Assembly: GCA_910577665.1 (NCBI GenBank)
Contig: CAJTOJ010000027.1
Coordinates: 1-52,267 of the forward strand
DNA: 52,267 nt
Source of the DNA: an uncultured Acetatifactor sp.
GTDB lineage: Bacteria > Bacillota > Clostridia > Lachnospirales > Lachnospiraceae
Reading direction: 5' to 3'
The notes beneath the pieces are model-generated. The model was not told where the DNA came from, searched no databases, and worked only from the letters and a program-made list of their open reading frames with translations. Below, in pieces: positions 1 through 8,345 of this stretch (within the stretch, counting starts at the first letter, position 1; the number at the start of each line of letters is the position of its first letter). Position numbers and translations under genes: made by a program.

Positions 1-1263
1 AAGACGAACAAAACAGGATATCTGATAGCAGGGGCAATTAGCTTATGCCTTGAAGTGCTGGCCTACCCTTCCTGTGCAATTGTCCTGATAGGCATGATCG
101 GGATATTCAAGGGATATTCTGCATATAAAAAAAGGGATATACTGCTTTTTACAGGTATATGCATAGGTGTGGGCATATTATGGGCCGGATACTTTGTGGT
201 TACAATAGGGCCCGGTACTTTGAAAGAGTGCATTTCCGGCATGTTGCTGTTAGAGCCTACACATACAGAGAACCCCATTACAAAGTGGACAAACTACAGC
301 AAAAACATATTGGTACAGATCCTGATATTACTGGCAGTGGGATTCCTGGCCGCGCTGATCTGTGGATTGGCTTATTTGCTGACTGGAAGAAAATGGGAGA
401 GGCAGCAGAAGGCCTGGTATTGGATACTGTGCTGTTGTTTTGTGTTTCTGGCTGGGTTTGGGGCCAACATTTTAAGCCTTGAGAACAGGTGTGCTTATAG
501 CACCATTTTCCTGTTTCTGGTAGGTCTGGGATTGTTTCATGGAAGAGGGCTGCAAGGCAGGGAAAAACAGATCTATGTCTGCGGAAGTGTTATCGGAAGT
601 CTGGGATTTCTGGCTACATTGACACTGTCCAATTTACCGTTTTCTGTGTCAGTGGCATATGGATTGCTGGCAATTGCTGTTTCCTTCATTCCCATTGAGA
701 AGAAAGTACAAAAGCTGTCAGACAAAAAGATAAGAAGAGGATTGCATGGTTGCTTTTTCTGCCTGGTGATACTGCTGGCATTCAGGTGCGTATATACCCG
801 GATTCCGTTATCTGGGAAGGGTCAGATATGTTCCAGTTTTTCGGGAATGTCCATAGTCCGCGATGGCCCGGCACTTGGAATCATTTCAAATGAAGAGGGA
901 GTCTGTATACAAAGGGACAGCTATCCGGAATGGAAGGAACTGGTCCGGCAGGGAGAGAAGGTATGGATCGTGGGCGGTGTGGTAGACACACTGGGGTATC
1001 TGTACCAGGATGTAGAAGTGGCAGGGCCCTCCACTATGTCAACGCCATCTTATGGAGAGGAGATTCTGGAGTATTGGCGTATCAACCCGGACAAATATCC
1101 GGATGTAATCGTGGCAGAGAGCTATATGGGACAGTTGTCATATGATCTGCTGGCTCATCCATGGCTGTTAGAATGGATTGAAAAGGAATACCAGCCAGAG
1201 CAGATTGTGGATGGTATATATTGGAAATACTATTTTAGAAAAGCAAGACAGACATGGGAATAG
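1..1263 (+). CDS. Polytopic membrane protein, 5' end outside window
   Basis: The frame is open from base 1 to the stop at 1261-1263, so the gene begins upstream; 420 residues are visible. The first two thirds hold about seven or eight hydrophobic stretches separated by short basic loops, for example residues 20-35, 50-70, 105-130 and 140-165. They are followed by a soluble C-terminal part of about 150 residues rich in Tyr, Trp and acidic residues, probably on the outer face. The layout resembles the large glycosyltransferase-like or polysaccharide membrane proteins of Clostridia, but no catalytic motif is visible in this part, so the function is not assigned. A GTG at 55 is an internal in-frame codon and probably not the start. 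No terminator is obvious after it; dispersed repeats follow. Confidence 0.7.
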   Translation, partial: KTNKTGYLIAGAISLCLEVLAYPSCAIVLIGMIGIFKGYSAYKKRDILLFTGICIGVGILWAGYFVVTIGPGTLKECISGMLLLEPTHTENPITKWTNYSKNILVQILILLAVGFLAALICGLAYLLTGRKWERQQKAWYWILCCCFVFLAGFGANILSLENRCAYSTIFLFLVGLGLFHGRGLQGREKQIYVCGSVIGSLGFLATLTLSNLPFSVSVAYGLLAIAVSFIPIEKKVQKLSDKKIRRGLHGCFFCLVILLAFRCVYTRIPLSGKGQICSSFSGMSIVRDGPALGIISNEEGVCIQRDSYPEWKELVRQGEKVWIVGGVVDTLGYLYQDVEVAGPSTMSTPSYGEEILEYWRINPDKYPDVIVAESYMGQLSYDLLAHPWLLEWIEKEYQPEQIVDGIYWKYYFRKARQTWE

Positions 1264-1330
1264 CAGCAATCATTTGCGGAAGTGGGGGGTGTTCACTCCG
1301 TCCACAGTACCTTTATGATATGTGTTATTG

Positions 1331-1431
1331 GTTACTGTCCACTCCATACTGCCGCCAGGTGTTTTTCACGCATTCTTTTCGCGTTTTGTGTGCATTCTCG
1401 TAACAGTTCAGTGCCCTGTCTGAACTGTTAC
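1331..1431. repeat. Dispersed repeat family 3, copy a
   Basis: This copy starts with a GTTACTG end and contains the family core GCGTTTTGTGTGCAT at 1381-1395, which is also found at 39990-40010. It closes with a perfect 12-bp inverted repeat (GTAACAGTTCAG at 1400-1411, CTGAACTGTTAC at 1420-1431). Related copies lie near 8039, 10814 and 39898. The 550-base stretch 1264-1814 holds this element and a family 1 repeat, and no gene I can support. Confidence 0.6.
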
Positions 1432-1494
1432 ACTGTTTTGCCTTGTGCTTAATTTGGGACTTCCTCTTTTTCCCAAAATGTATTATAATGTCTC

Positions 1495-1672
1495 CTAGAG
1501 CGTGTTTGAAAATTCATTCCCACCATCTGCCGCGGTAACCGCGTCCCCACATTTGCGGTATATTTGGCCCGCATTCGGTCAACGTAGCCTACTACGTCTC
1601 CGTCATTTGGGCCAAATCTCCCACAAATTGTGACGCACATCTGACAGAAAGCAATATTCAAACCCGCTCTAG
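1495..1672 (-). repeat. Dispersed repeat family 1, copy a (178 bp, MITE-like)
   Basis: The ends are imperfect inverted repeats: CTAGAGCGTGTTTGAAAATT at 1495 and the complement of CTAGAGCGGGTTTGAATATT ending at 1672. Read on the minus strand it aligns without gaps to 37858-38030. The centre folds into a long hairpin: outer arms ATTTGGCCC (1562-1570) and GGGCCAAAT (1609-1617), inner arms ACGTAG (1582-1587) and CTACGT (1592-1597). A second stub of the right end sits at 1682-1703. No transposase is present, so it would be non-autonomous if mobile. Confidence 0.75.
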
Positions 1673-1814
1673 AGAGGGTACAAATTTCCAAACCCGCTCT
1701 AGAAGATATGACGTTCCGTCATGAAGTCAAAGAAGCATGTCAGAAATCAGTCTTGCTGTAATCCACATTTATACACCTTGGACGACTAAACTGCTTCAAT
1801 TATAGGAGGGATAT

Positions 1815-3581
1815 ATGAGAGAAAAATATGAATCATTGGCACTGGTACAGTTGAAGGAGCTCGCCAAGGTGCGCGGGTTGAAGGGTACATCATCCATGAA
1901 AAAGGCTGAACTGGTGGAAGTCATGCTGGCAGAGGACGAGAGAATAAAGAAACAGGAAAAAAAGGAAGAGAAAAAGGAAGGGAAAATCCAGGGAAATACT
2001 TCCGGCAAGAAAACCACATCCCAGGCTGTGGAGGGTGGCCAGGGTTCAGCTTCTGTTTCCCGCGTACGCAGCAGCGGTGCGCAGGCGGGCCAGGGCCGGC
2101 AGCAGGGAGCGGGGAGAGAAACGGTCCGGGGATCTGCCCGTCAGGAGAATCCATCGCAGGAGAACAGCCGTATAGCGGCACAGAAGCCAGAGAATGCCAC
2201 CAGGGAGAATAGCCGTGGTGGAAGCAGGGGTTCGGAGAATGCAGTGCGCAATGAGAGCACATACCGGACAGAGTCTGAACAGAGAAGCGAGGGTACCCCG
2301 AAAAGCGATACAGCCGGGAGACCGGATGCCTCTGGCACCGCAACGGCAGAAACACCCACAGCACCAGCTCCGGCTGCGGCCGCTTTGACATCAGCGCCGC
2401 GCCCTGGCAGGGTAGTAGAGGTGTATGATGAGAAGACATACCCCAAGGAGCTGGACAGCGGGGAGGAAGCCAGTGGCATTCTGGAAGTGATGCCGGACGG
2501 ATATGGCTTTATCCGGTGTGAGAATTATCTGCCAGGAGAGCATGATGTGTATGTAGCACCCAGCCAGATAAGGAGATTTGGTTTGAAGACAGGAGACATC
2601 CTCCGGGGAAACAAGCGGATCAAGACCCAGCAGGAGAAGTTCAGCGCCCTGCTGTTCATCCGCACCATCAACGGCTATACCACGGAAGAGTCTGCTAAGC
2701 GTACTGCTTTTGAGAATATGACTCCCATTTTCCCGGATCAGCGCATCCGTCTGGAGACGCCGGGCTGTAGTGTAGCCATGCGCGTCATGGATCTGGTGAG
2801 TCCTGTGGGAAGGGGACAGAGGGGAATGATCGTATCCCCGCCCAAAGCGGGGAAAACCACCTTGCTCAAGGAGGTGGCCAAGTCCATCCTGCGCACAAAT
2901 CCCCATATGCATATGCTGATCCTGCTCATTGATGAGCGTCCGGAGGAAGTTACAGACATCAAGGAGGCGATTATCGGGGACAATGTGGAAGTGATCTACT
3001 CCACTTTTGATGAGCTGCCAGAACATCACAAAAGAGTGTCGGAAATGGTGATTGAGCGGGCGAAGCGCCTGGTAGAGCACAAGAAAGATGTAGTGATCCT
3101 GTTGGACAGCATCACCCGTCTGGCCAGGGCATACAATCTGGTGGTGCCGCCCAGCGGGCGCACGCTTTCCGGTGGTCTGGATCCGGCAGCTCTGCACATG
3201 CCCAAGCGGTTTTTCGGTGCAGCCAGGAATATGCGGGAGGGTGGCAGCCTGACCATTCTGGCCACCGCTCTGGTGGACACAGGGAGCAAAATGGACGATG
3301 TGATCTACGAGGAGTTCAAGGGTACAGGCAATATGGAGATGATTCTGGACCGTAAGTTGTCAGAAAAGAGGATATTCCCGGCAATCGACCTTGCCAAATC
3401 AGGAACCAGACGGGAGGATCTGCTTCTTAGCAGCGAGGAACTGGATGCCATTACCATTATGCGCAAGGCGTTGAACGGAATGAAATCAGATGAGGCCACA
3501 GACCGTATCCTGGATATGTTTGCCAGAACCAGGAACAACAATGAATTTGTCCAGATGGTAAAAAAGAACAAATTTATTTAA
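1815..3581 (+). CDS. rho: Transcription termination factor Rho with long disordered insert
   Basis: Rho is the hexameric RNA-dependent helicase that ends untranslated transcripts in the cytoplasm. Residues 1-50 form the Rho N-terminal helical domain. A low-complexity region of about 140 residues follows (roughly 55-195), first Lys/Glu-rich and then rich in Arg, Ser, Gly, Asn and Ala. Next comes the cold-shock-like RNA-binding domain (about 205-280, with GYGFIR) and the RecA-like ATPase with Walker A PPKAGKTT near residue 343 and Walker B VVILLDSITR. At 588 residues it is well over the roughly 420 of E. coli Rho, all through the insert. The ATG is preceded by TAGGAGGG at 1802-1809. The rpmE gene follows from its own promoter. 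Confidence 0.97.
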   Translation: MREKYESLALVQLKELAKVRGLKGTSSMKKAELVEVMLAEDERIKKQEKKEEKKEGKIQGNTSGKKTTSQAVEGGQGSASVSRVRSSGAQAGQGRQQGAGRETVRGSARQENPSQENSRIAAQKPENATRENSRGGSRGSENAVRNESTYRTESEQRSEGTPKSDTAGRPDASGTATAETPTAPAPAAAALTSAPRPGRVVEVYDEKTYPKELDSGEEASGILEVMPDGYGFIRCENYLPGEHDVYVAPSQIRRFGLKTGDILRGNKRIKTQQEKFSALLFIRTINGYTTEESAKRTAFENMTPIFPDQRIRLETPGCSVAMRVMDLVSPVGRGQRGMIVSPPKAGKTTLLKEVAKSILRTNPHMHMLILLIDERPEEVTDIKEAIIGDNVEVIYSTFDELPEHHKRVSEMVIERAKRLVEHKKDVVILLDSITRLARAYNLVVPPSGRTLSGGLDPAALHMPKRFFGAARNMREGGSLTILATALVDTGSKMDDVIYEEFKGTGNMEMILDRKLSEKRIFPAIDLAKSGTRREDLLLSSEELDAITIMRKALNGMKSDEATDRILDMFARTRNNNEFVQMVKKNKFI

Positions 3582-3588
3582 AAAAAGC

Positions 3589-3617
3589 TTGCATGAAAAC
3601 CTTCCTTGTGCTACAAT
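3589..3617 (+). promoter_or_regulatory. Promoter for rpmE
   Basis: TTGCAT at 3589-3594 and TACAAT at 3612-3617 are separated by 17 bp and lie immediately after the rho stop codon. This would give rpmE a transcript of its own. Confidence 0.6.
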
Positions 3618-3698
3618 AATACCGCTGTTTGTGGTTCCATAAGCAGTGCGGATGCGAACAGAGAATAAACATGTGATTGTTATAGAGAGGTGAAAGCG

Positions 3699-3899
3699 AT
3701 GAAAGAAGGAATCCATCCACAGTACTATCAGGCAACCGTTACCTGCAACTGCGGCAACACCTTTGTGACCGGCTCCACGAAGCCAGAGATTCACGTTGAA
3801 GTGTGTTCCAAGTGCCATTCATTCTATACTGGCCAGCAGAAGACTGCGAGAGCCGATGGGCGTATTGAGAAGTTCAACAAGAAATACGGCGTACAATAG
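3699..3899 (+). CDS. rpmE: 50S ribosomal protein L31
   Basis: This is a 66-residue L31 of the large ribosomal subunit. It is the zinc-binding type: Cys16-x-Cys18 (TCNCGN) and a downstream VCSKCHSFYTG segment supply the cysteines. The ATG at 3699 is chosen over an in-frame GTG at 3690, because the Shine-Dalgarno AGAGAGG at 3684-3690 would overlap that GTG and sits 8 bases from the ATG. The length matches the family. It lies between rho and a DUF1385 gene, as in many Firmicutes, and ends at a strong terminator. Confidence 0.96.
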   Translation: MKEGIHPQYYQATVTCNCGNTFVTGSTKPEIHVEVCSKCHSFYTGQQKTARADGRIEKFNKKYGVQ

Positions 3900-3910
3900 G
3901 AATCACAAAA

Positions 3911-3939
3911 AAGGTTGAGGTTAATCACTCAACCTTTTT
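3911..3939 (+). terminator. Rho-independent terminator after rpmE
   Basis: A perfect 9-bp stem (AAGGTTGAG at 3911-3919, CTCAACCTT at 3928-3936) with an 8-base loop is followed by a run of T. Confidence 0.9.
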
Positions 3940-4041
3940 AAATATGCACACAGGTATCCGGGGGAAACAGGCAGGAGAGTTGACGGGTGCCTGCACGGGT
4001 AGTGGAGGGACTTCCCCTGCCCGATGAAAAGAGGTATTTTT

Positions 4042-5040
4042 ATGGCGAGGAAGAAATCCAGAGGATATTCTGGCATCGGCGGACAGGCTGTACTGGAAGG
4101 CATTATGATGAAGAATGCGGAAAAATATGCCGTTGCCGTGAGAAAACAAAATGGTGAAATTGTGGTAGAACCAGAGAACTACCAGGGGATACTTCATGGT
4201 AGTAAGATCAAGGAGATTCCTTTTGTCAGGGGGATTTTCAATTTTGTGGATTCCATGATACTGGGGATGAGGTGTCTGAATTATTCGGCTTCTTTTTATG
4301 AGGAAGAGGATCCGTCCCAGACGGGCGGAGGCGGCAAAGGAGATAAACTGTTGACAGCCTTGGTGACGTGTTTTTCTGTGGCACTGGCCCTGGGGGTCTT
4401 CGTGGTGCTGCCTTATTATCTTGCTTCTTTGTTTGAAGGCTTTGTGAGAAATGCCTCCCTGATGGCAATTATTGAAGGGGGGATAAGGATCCTTATTTTT
4501 ATCCTTTATGTATGGGGGATCAGTGCCATGAAGGATATCAGACGGCTATACCGCTATCACGGGGCAGAACATAAATGCATCAACTGCATTGAGCGGGGCA
4601 GGCCGCTGACAGTAAACAATGTGCAGCACAGTTCCAGGCTTCACAGACGCTGCGGTACCAGCTTCCTCTTTTTCGTGTTGTTTGTGAGCATTATCCTGTT
4701 TTTTTTCATCCGTGTGGAGAATCCGGTGGAAAAGGTGGTTCTGCGTATCCTGCTGATGCCTGTTGTGGCGGGAATTTCTTATGAGATTATCCAGCTGGCT
4801 GGCCGGACCAACAATATCCTGGTGCGCATCATCTCGGCGCCAGGTATGCTGATCCAGCGCATGACCACAAAAGAGCCGGACAAGGCCATGATTGAAGTGG
4901 CCATTGCTGCAGTGGAGGCAGTCTTCGACTGGAGAACATATCTGAGAGAATTCTATGGGTATGAGCCGGATGGAAATGGCTCCGATGATGTCCAGGGAAG
5001 GACATCCAGGCTGATGCGGGAGGAACTGGAGGATATATGA
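4042..5040 (+). CDS. DUF1385 (YqhQ-like) membrane protein
   Basis: This is a 332-residue DUF1385 family member. The start of the protein (YSGIGGQAVLEGIMMKN) and the central RYHGAEHKCINC segment are the family's hallmark conserved blocks, the latter with clustered His, Glu and Cys. Several hydrophobic segments (about residues 110-135, 145-165, 210-235 and 240-265) place it in the membrane. The biochemical role of the family is not established. I take the ATG at 4042, which has AAAAGAGG 7 bases upstream; an in-frame ATG at 4024 lacks such a site. The stop overlaps the prmC start by four bases (ATGA), so the two are probably translationally coupled. This neighbourhood (rpmE, DUF1385, prmC, prfA) is conserved in Firmicutes. 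Confidence 0.9.
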   Translation: MARKKSRGYSGIGGQAVLEGIMMKNAEKYAVAVRKQNGEIVVEPENYQGILHGSKIKEIPFVRGIFNFVDSMILGMRCLNYSASFYEEEDPSQTGGGGKGDKLLTALVTCFSVALALGVFVVLPYYLASLFEGFVRNASLMAIIEGGIRILIFILYVWGISAMKDIRRLYRYHGAEHKCINCIERGRPLTVNNVQHSSRLHRRCGTSFLFFVLFVSIILFFFIRVENPVEKVVLRILLMPVVAGISYEIIQLAGRTNNILVRIISAPGMLIQRMTTKEPDKAMIEVAIAAVEAVFDWRTYLREFYGYEPDGNGSDDVQGRTSRLMREELEDI

Positions 5041-5897
5041 CCTACAGGGAGTGCTATGACAGAGGGGCTGCTGTTCTGAAGGAGGCCGGAATAGAGGAGG
5101 CGGACCTGGATGCCAGGCTGCTTCTGGAATATGTCTGTGCAACCAGCCGAAATGATTTACTGGTACACGGGGAGAGGCAGGTAGAGGAATCCCAGGCAGA
5201 CAGGTATGGGGAAATGCTGGCCCGGCGGGCCAGCCGGATTCCTTTGCAGCACCTGACTGGCGTACAGGCATTCATGGGGCTGGAATTTCTGGTGGATAGG
5301 CGCGTACTGATCCCCAGGCAGGATACGGAGCTTCTGGTAGAAGAAGCCTTGAAACATATCCACGATGGTATGCAGATCCTGGATCTTTGCACAGGTTCCG
5401 GATGTATCTTGATCAGCCTGCTGCACTATTCCAATGACTGTACCGGTGTGGGAGTGGATATCTCTCCGAAAGCTTTGGAGATAGCCAGGGAAAATGCAGG
5501 GAGGCTGCTGGGAGAAGCCGGTGAGACCCCGGGCCGGATTGTATTTCTGCTAAGTGATCTGCTGGATAAGGTAGAAGGGATGTATGACATGGTGGTGTCC
5601 AATCCGCCTTATATTCCGGAGGGTATGATTGCCAGCCTGATGCCAGAGGTACGGGATCATGAGCCGGTGTCAGCCCTGGATGGAGGCGGGGATGGGCTTG
5701 TGTTCTACCGCCGTATTCTTGCGGGAGCAGGATCCTGTCTCAAAAAAGGGGGAATGCTTTTCTTTGAGATCGGATATGACCAGGCGGAGGCTGTTTCCTT
5801 CCTTATGGAAGAGGCAGGTTTTCTGGAGGTCCAGGTGGTAAAAGATTACGCAGGGCTTAACCGGGTGGTATATGGAACACTGGGTTTTTCTGTCTGA
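5037..5897 (+). CDS. prmC: Release factor glutamine N5-methyltransferase
   Basis: PrmC uses S-adenosylmethionine to methylate the glutamine of the GGQ motif in release factors, which raises peptide-release efficiency. The 286-residue protein has the N-terminal helical release-factor-binding domain (1-85) and a Rossmann methyltransferase fold. Visible motifs are motif I ILDLCTGSGCI, the acidic GVDIS, and the catalytic NPPY (VVSNPPYIPEG). Its target RF1 is encoded next (prfA). The ATG overlaps the previous stop codon. No oddities were seen. Confidence 0.96.
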   Translation: MTYRECYDRGAAVLKEAGIEEADLDARLLLEYVCATSRNDLLVHGERQVEESQADRYGEMLARRASRIPLQHLTGVQAFMGLEFLVDRRVLIPRQDTELLVEEALKHIHDGMQILDLCTGSGCILISLLHYSNDCTGVGVDISPKALEIARENAGRLLGEAGETPGRIVFLLSDLLDKVEGMYDMVVSNPPYIPEGMIASLMPEVRDHEPVSALDGGGDGLVFYRRILAGAGSCLKKGGMLFFEIGYDQAEAVSFLMEEAGFLEVQVVKDYAGLNRVVYGTLGFSV

Positions 5898-5975
5898 CAG
5901 ATACGGGATGCACCAGTTAAGAGAGATATGGCCTGCCGGAATATGGCAGAAACAGTACAGATTGCGAGGAAAGAC

Positions 5976-7052
5976 ATGTTTGACAGATTAGAAGATTTGC
6001 TGATACGCTTTGAGGAGATTATGAGTGAACTCCATGAGCCAACGGTGGCCAACAACCAGGAACGATTCCGTAGCCTGATGAAGGAACAGAGTGATCTGAC
6101 CCCTATCGTGGAGGCTTATACAGAATACAAGAAATGCAAACAGGAAATCCAGGATTCCCTGACCATGCTGGGAGAGGAAAGCGATGAAGAAATGCAGGAG
6201 ATGCTCAAGGAGACCTTGAGTGACAGCAAGAAGCGGGTGGAAGAGCTGGAGCAGGAACTGAAGGTGCTTCTGCTACCCAAGGATCCCAATGATGAGAAAA
6301 ATGTGATTGTGGAGATACGGGCTGGTGCAGGTGGGGATGAAGCGGCGCTTTTTGCGGCTGAAATCTACCGTATGTATGTGCATTATGCGGAGAGTCAGCG
6401 CTGGCGGGTGGAGACCATGAATGTGGATGAGATCGGTATTGGCGGTATGAAGGAAGTGCAGTTCATGATCACCGGACAGGGTGCTTACTCCCGGATGAAA
6501 TACGAAAGCGGGGTACACCGGGTGCAACGGGTGCCGGAGACAGAGAGTGGCGGACGTATTCATACATCTACGATCAGTGTGGCAGTGATGCCGGAGGTGG
6601 ACGAGGATATTGACATCGTCATTGAAGAGAAGGATATCCGGATTGACGTGATGCGGGCTTCCGGAAACGGTGGACAGTGTGTGAACACTACGGACTCGGC
6701 AGTGCGGCTGACCCATTATCCTACAGGGATTGTGGTGTACAGCCAGACAGAGAAATCCCAGATTCAGAACAAAGCGAAGGCGTTTGCCCTGTTGAAGGCG
6801 AAACTCTATGACATCGAACAACAACAGCGCCATGATGCAGAAGCAGAATTGCGTAGGAGCCAGATTGGCACAGGGGACCGGTCAGAGAAGATCCGCACAT
6901 ACAATTTCCCCCAGGGGCGGGTTACGGACCATCGCATCGGGCTGACTTTGTACAAGCTGGATAAGGTGATGAACGGTGACATCCAGGAGATCATAGATGC
7001 CTGCATTGCCGCCGATCAAGCTGCAAAGCTGGTAAAGATGGGAGAAGGCTAG
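5976..7052 (+). CDS. prfA: Peptide chain release factor 1
   Basis: RF1 recognises UAA and UAG stop codons in the ribosomal A site and triggers hydrolysis of peptidyl-tRNA. The product is 358 residues, the normal size. Visible motifs are AGAGGDEA, the stop-codon reading P-x-T element within RVPETESGGRIH, and the universal GGQ in ASGNGGQCVNTTDSA. I start it at the ATG at 5976, preceded by GCGAGGA at 5964-5970. In-frame codons upstream to 5928 would add 16 residues not usual for RF1. The upstream gene prmC encodes the enzyme that modifies this GGQ glutamine. The last 33 bases of the gene are part of a 59-bp tandem duplication that runs past the stop codon. Confidence 0.97.
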   Translation: MFDRLEDLLIRFEEIMSELHEPTVANNQERFRSLMKEQSDLTPIVEAYTEYKKCKQEIQDSLTMLGEESDEEMQEMLKETLSDSKKRVEELEQELKVLLLPKDPNDEKNVIVEIRAGAGGDEAALFAAEIYRMYVHYAESQRWRVETMNVDEIGIGGMKEVQFMITGQGAYSRMKYESGVHRVQRVPETESGGRIHTSTISVAVMPEVDEDIDIVIEEKDIRIDVMRASGNGGQCVNTTDSAVRLTHYPTGIVVYSQTEKSQIQNKAKAFALLKAKLYDIEQQQRHDAEAELRRSQIGTGDRSEKIRTYNFPQGRVTDHRIGLTLYKLDKVMNGDIQEIIDACIAADQAAKLVKMGEG

Positions 7053-7122
7053 AGGCAGCCTGATCGGCTGGGATCAAGGCTGCAAAGCTGGTAAAGATGG
7101 GAGAAGGCTAGAGGCAGCCTGG
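7020..7122. repeat. Tandem duplication of the prfA 3' end
   Basis: A block of about 44 identical bases at 7020-7063 reappears at 7079-7122 with a period of 59 bp. The first copy contains the last codons and the stop of prfA. The second copy is noncoding. From 7123 to 7264 I see no gene. Confidence 0.9.
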
Positions 7123-7264
7123 CGGATGAGACCAAGGCTGCCGCTGCTTGTAGTGCTGCAAGATGGAAGCTCTGTTGCCTGCAGGGGTGTTGCTGCCTGC
7201 CAGGTATTAGGGGAAATATATGGGAGGATTGAAGGGCACTTGAAGGGGATTAGGACAGTGCTCC

Positions 7265-8014
7265 TTAGCAGAACGGCAGAAGGGCTTTTAAGTCATCCAG
7301 GCTGCCGTGCTTCATCATAGTCTCTGCCAGGCTATGCAGGGTATTATGGGACAGGAAAGGCAGAAGGCCACGTATGCTGTGGATGTTGATGGAGCCGTCC
7401 GCATTTTCCAAGAGAGTCTTACGCACCAGCCTGTCCAGGGTGTCTGTGCCCAGAAAAGGAGCCAGGCTCTGGATCTGTGAGAAATCGCCATTCAGTTCGG
7501 CCCGCTCCACCAGCCTGTCCAGCGCCTGTGCGCTGAGGAAGGGAGCCAGGTGCTGGATCTCAGGGAAACGGACTGTTTCCACACGGTCTATAAGGGAATC
7601 CAGGAATTTTGTGTCCAGAAAAGGAGCGATTCCGGCAATGGCATTCAGATCCAGGGTTTCCTGGACTTGTAGGGCTTCCTGGATGCAGGAATTGGCCTGC
7701 CTGGGCGACAGCAGGGGCATTACATTGCCCAGTTCTTCCAGAATAACGGGATCCGTGTCTTCCCCGGCTTCCCTGCGGATAATTTTCTTGACGGTAAGGG
7801 TTCCGGCATTATTCTGCAACAGATCATCGAGACTGATCTGTAACACACTGCCCAGTTGGGTCAGTTTGGAAATATCGGGCATGGAATTACCCCGTTCCCA
7901 ATTGGATACCGCCTGGTAGCTTACCTCCATGACATCTGCCAACTGCATCTGGGTCATATTCTGTGCAACTCTTGCGGCGCGGATTTTCCGGGCTACTTTC
8001 ATAGTGTCAAACAT
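7265..8014 (-). CDS. XRE-family regulator with C-terminal PFL helical repeats
   Basis: This is a DNA-binding regulator of 249 residues. Residues 6-63 form a Cro/C1-type helix-turn-helix (MTQMQLADVMEVSYQAVSNW). The rest is built from a repeated helical unit with the signature (L/I)xPFL followed by a second helix LDxLV. The P is at about 100, 130, 157, 185, 218 and 246, giving spacings near 28-33 residues. The repeats probably form a superhelical ligand- or protein-binding arm; this is inference. The start at 8014 is set by AAAGGAGG 7 bases upstream. An in-frame extension to 8056 has no ribosome site. It is transcribed against prfA and away from the DUF6033 gene. The target and signal are unknown. 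Confidence 0.85.
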   Translation of the reverse strand: MFDTMKVARKIRAARVAQNMTQMQLADVMEVSYQAVSNWERGNSMPDISKLTQLGSVLQISLDDLLQNNAGTLTVKKIIRREAGEDTDPVILEELGNVMPLLSPRQANSCIQEALQVQETLDLNAIAGIAPFLDTKFLDSLIDRVETVRFPEIQHLAPFLSAQALDRLVERAELNGDFSQIQSLAPFLGTDTLDRLVRKTLLENADGSINIHSIRGLLPFLSHNTLHSLAETMMKHGSLDDLKALLPFC

Positions 8015-8038
8015 GTTGTTTCCTCCTTTTTTAAAGGA

Positions 8039-8105
8039 ATTACTGCGCCAAAACAACGCTTATCCGGTGTTTTGTGCGCAGCTGTTGTTGCCGGTCAACA
8101 GTAAT
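8039..8105. repeat. Dispersed repeat family 3, degenerate copy b
   Basis: The copy runs from ATTACTG to CAACAGTAAT and keeps the internal GCGCCAAAAC and GTTTTGTGCGCA core of the family. It lies in the upstream region of the XRE gene and may overlap its promoter. Confidence 0.45.
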
Positions 8106-8345
8106 ATTTGTCATGACAGGGATAGTATAACAGATTCCGTAAGGGGAGGGAATCAAGAGATGCTTGAAAAGGCATAAGGATGACAAAAAAGGAGTCAAGG
8201 GACACTTGAGAAGACATAGGGCCCAAGACGGTTAATTTTTTCCTGGCAGTCTGCCGAAATAAGCATAAAAGGCAGCCTGTAGGGTGCAGACGGATCTGCT
8301 GGCTGCTGGTAAACGGAGTTACAATACAACGCTATGGAGGGCAGG

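Noticed and set aside
1449..1691. 80-codon minus-strand ORF inside the family 1 repeat
   Set aside because: The peptide resembles the in-frame extension upstream of the HAD gene, but both follow from the shared repeat, and the conservation is explained better by stem covariation. No ribosome site. Kept as a possibility only.
2391..3197. Minus-strand ORF within rho
   Set aside because: Shadow of rho's codon pattern; no ribosome site or motif.
7126..7320. 64-codon ORF after prfA
   Set aside because: It overlaps the 3' end of the XRE gene on the other strand and lacks a ribosome site.
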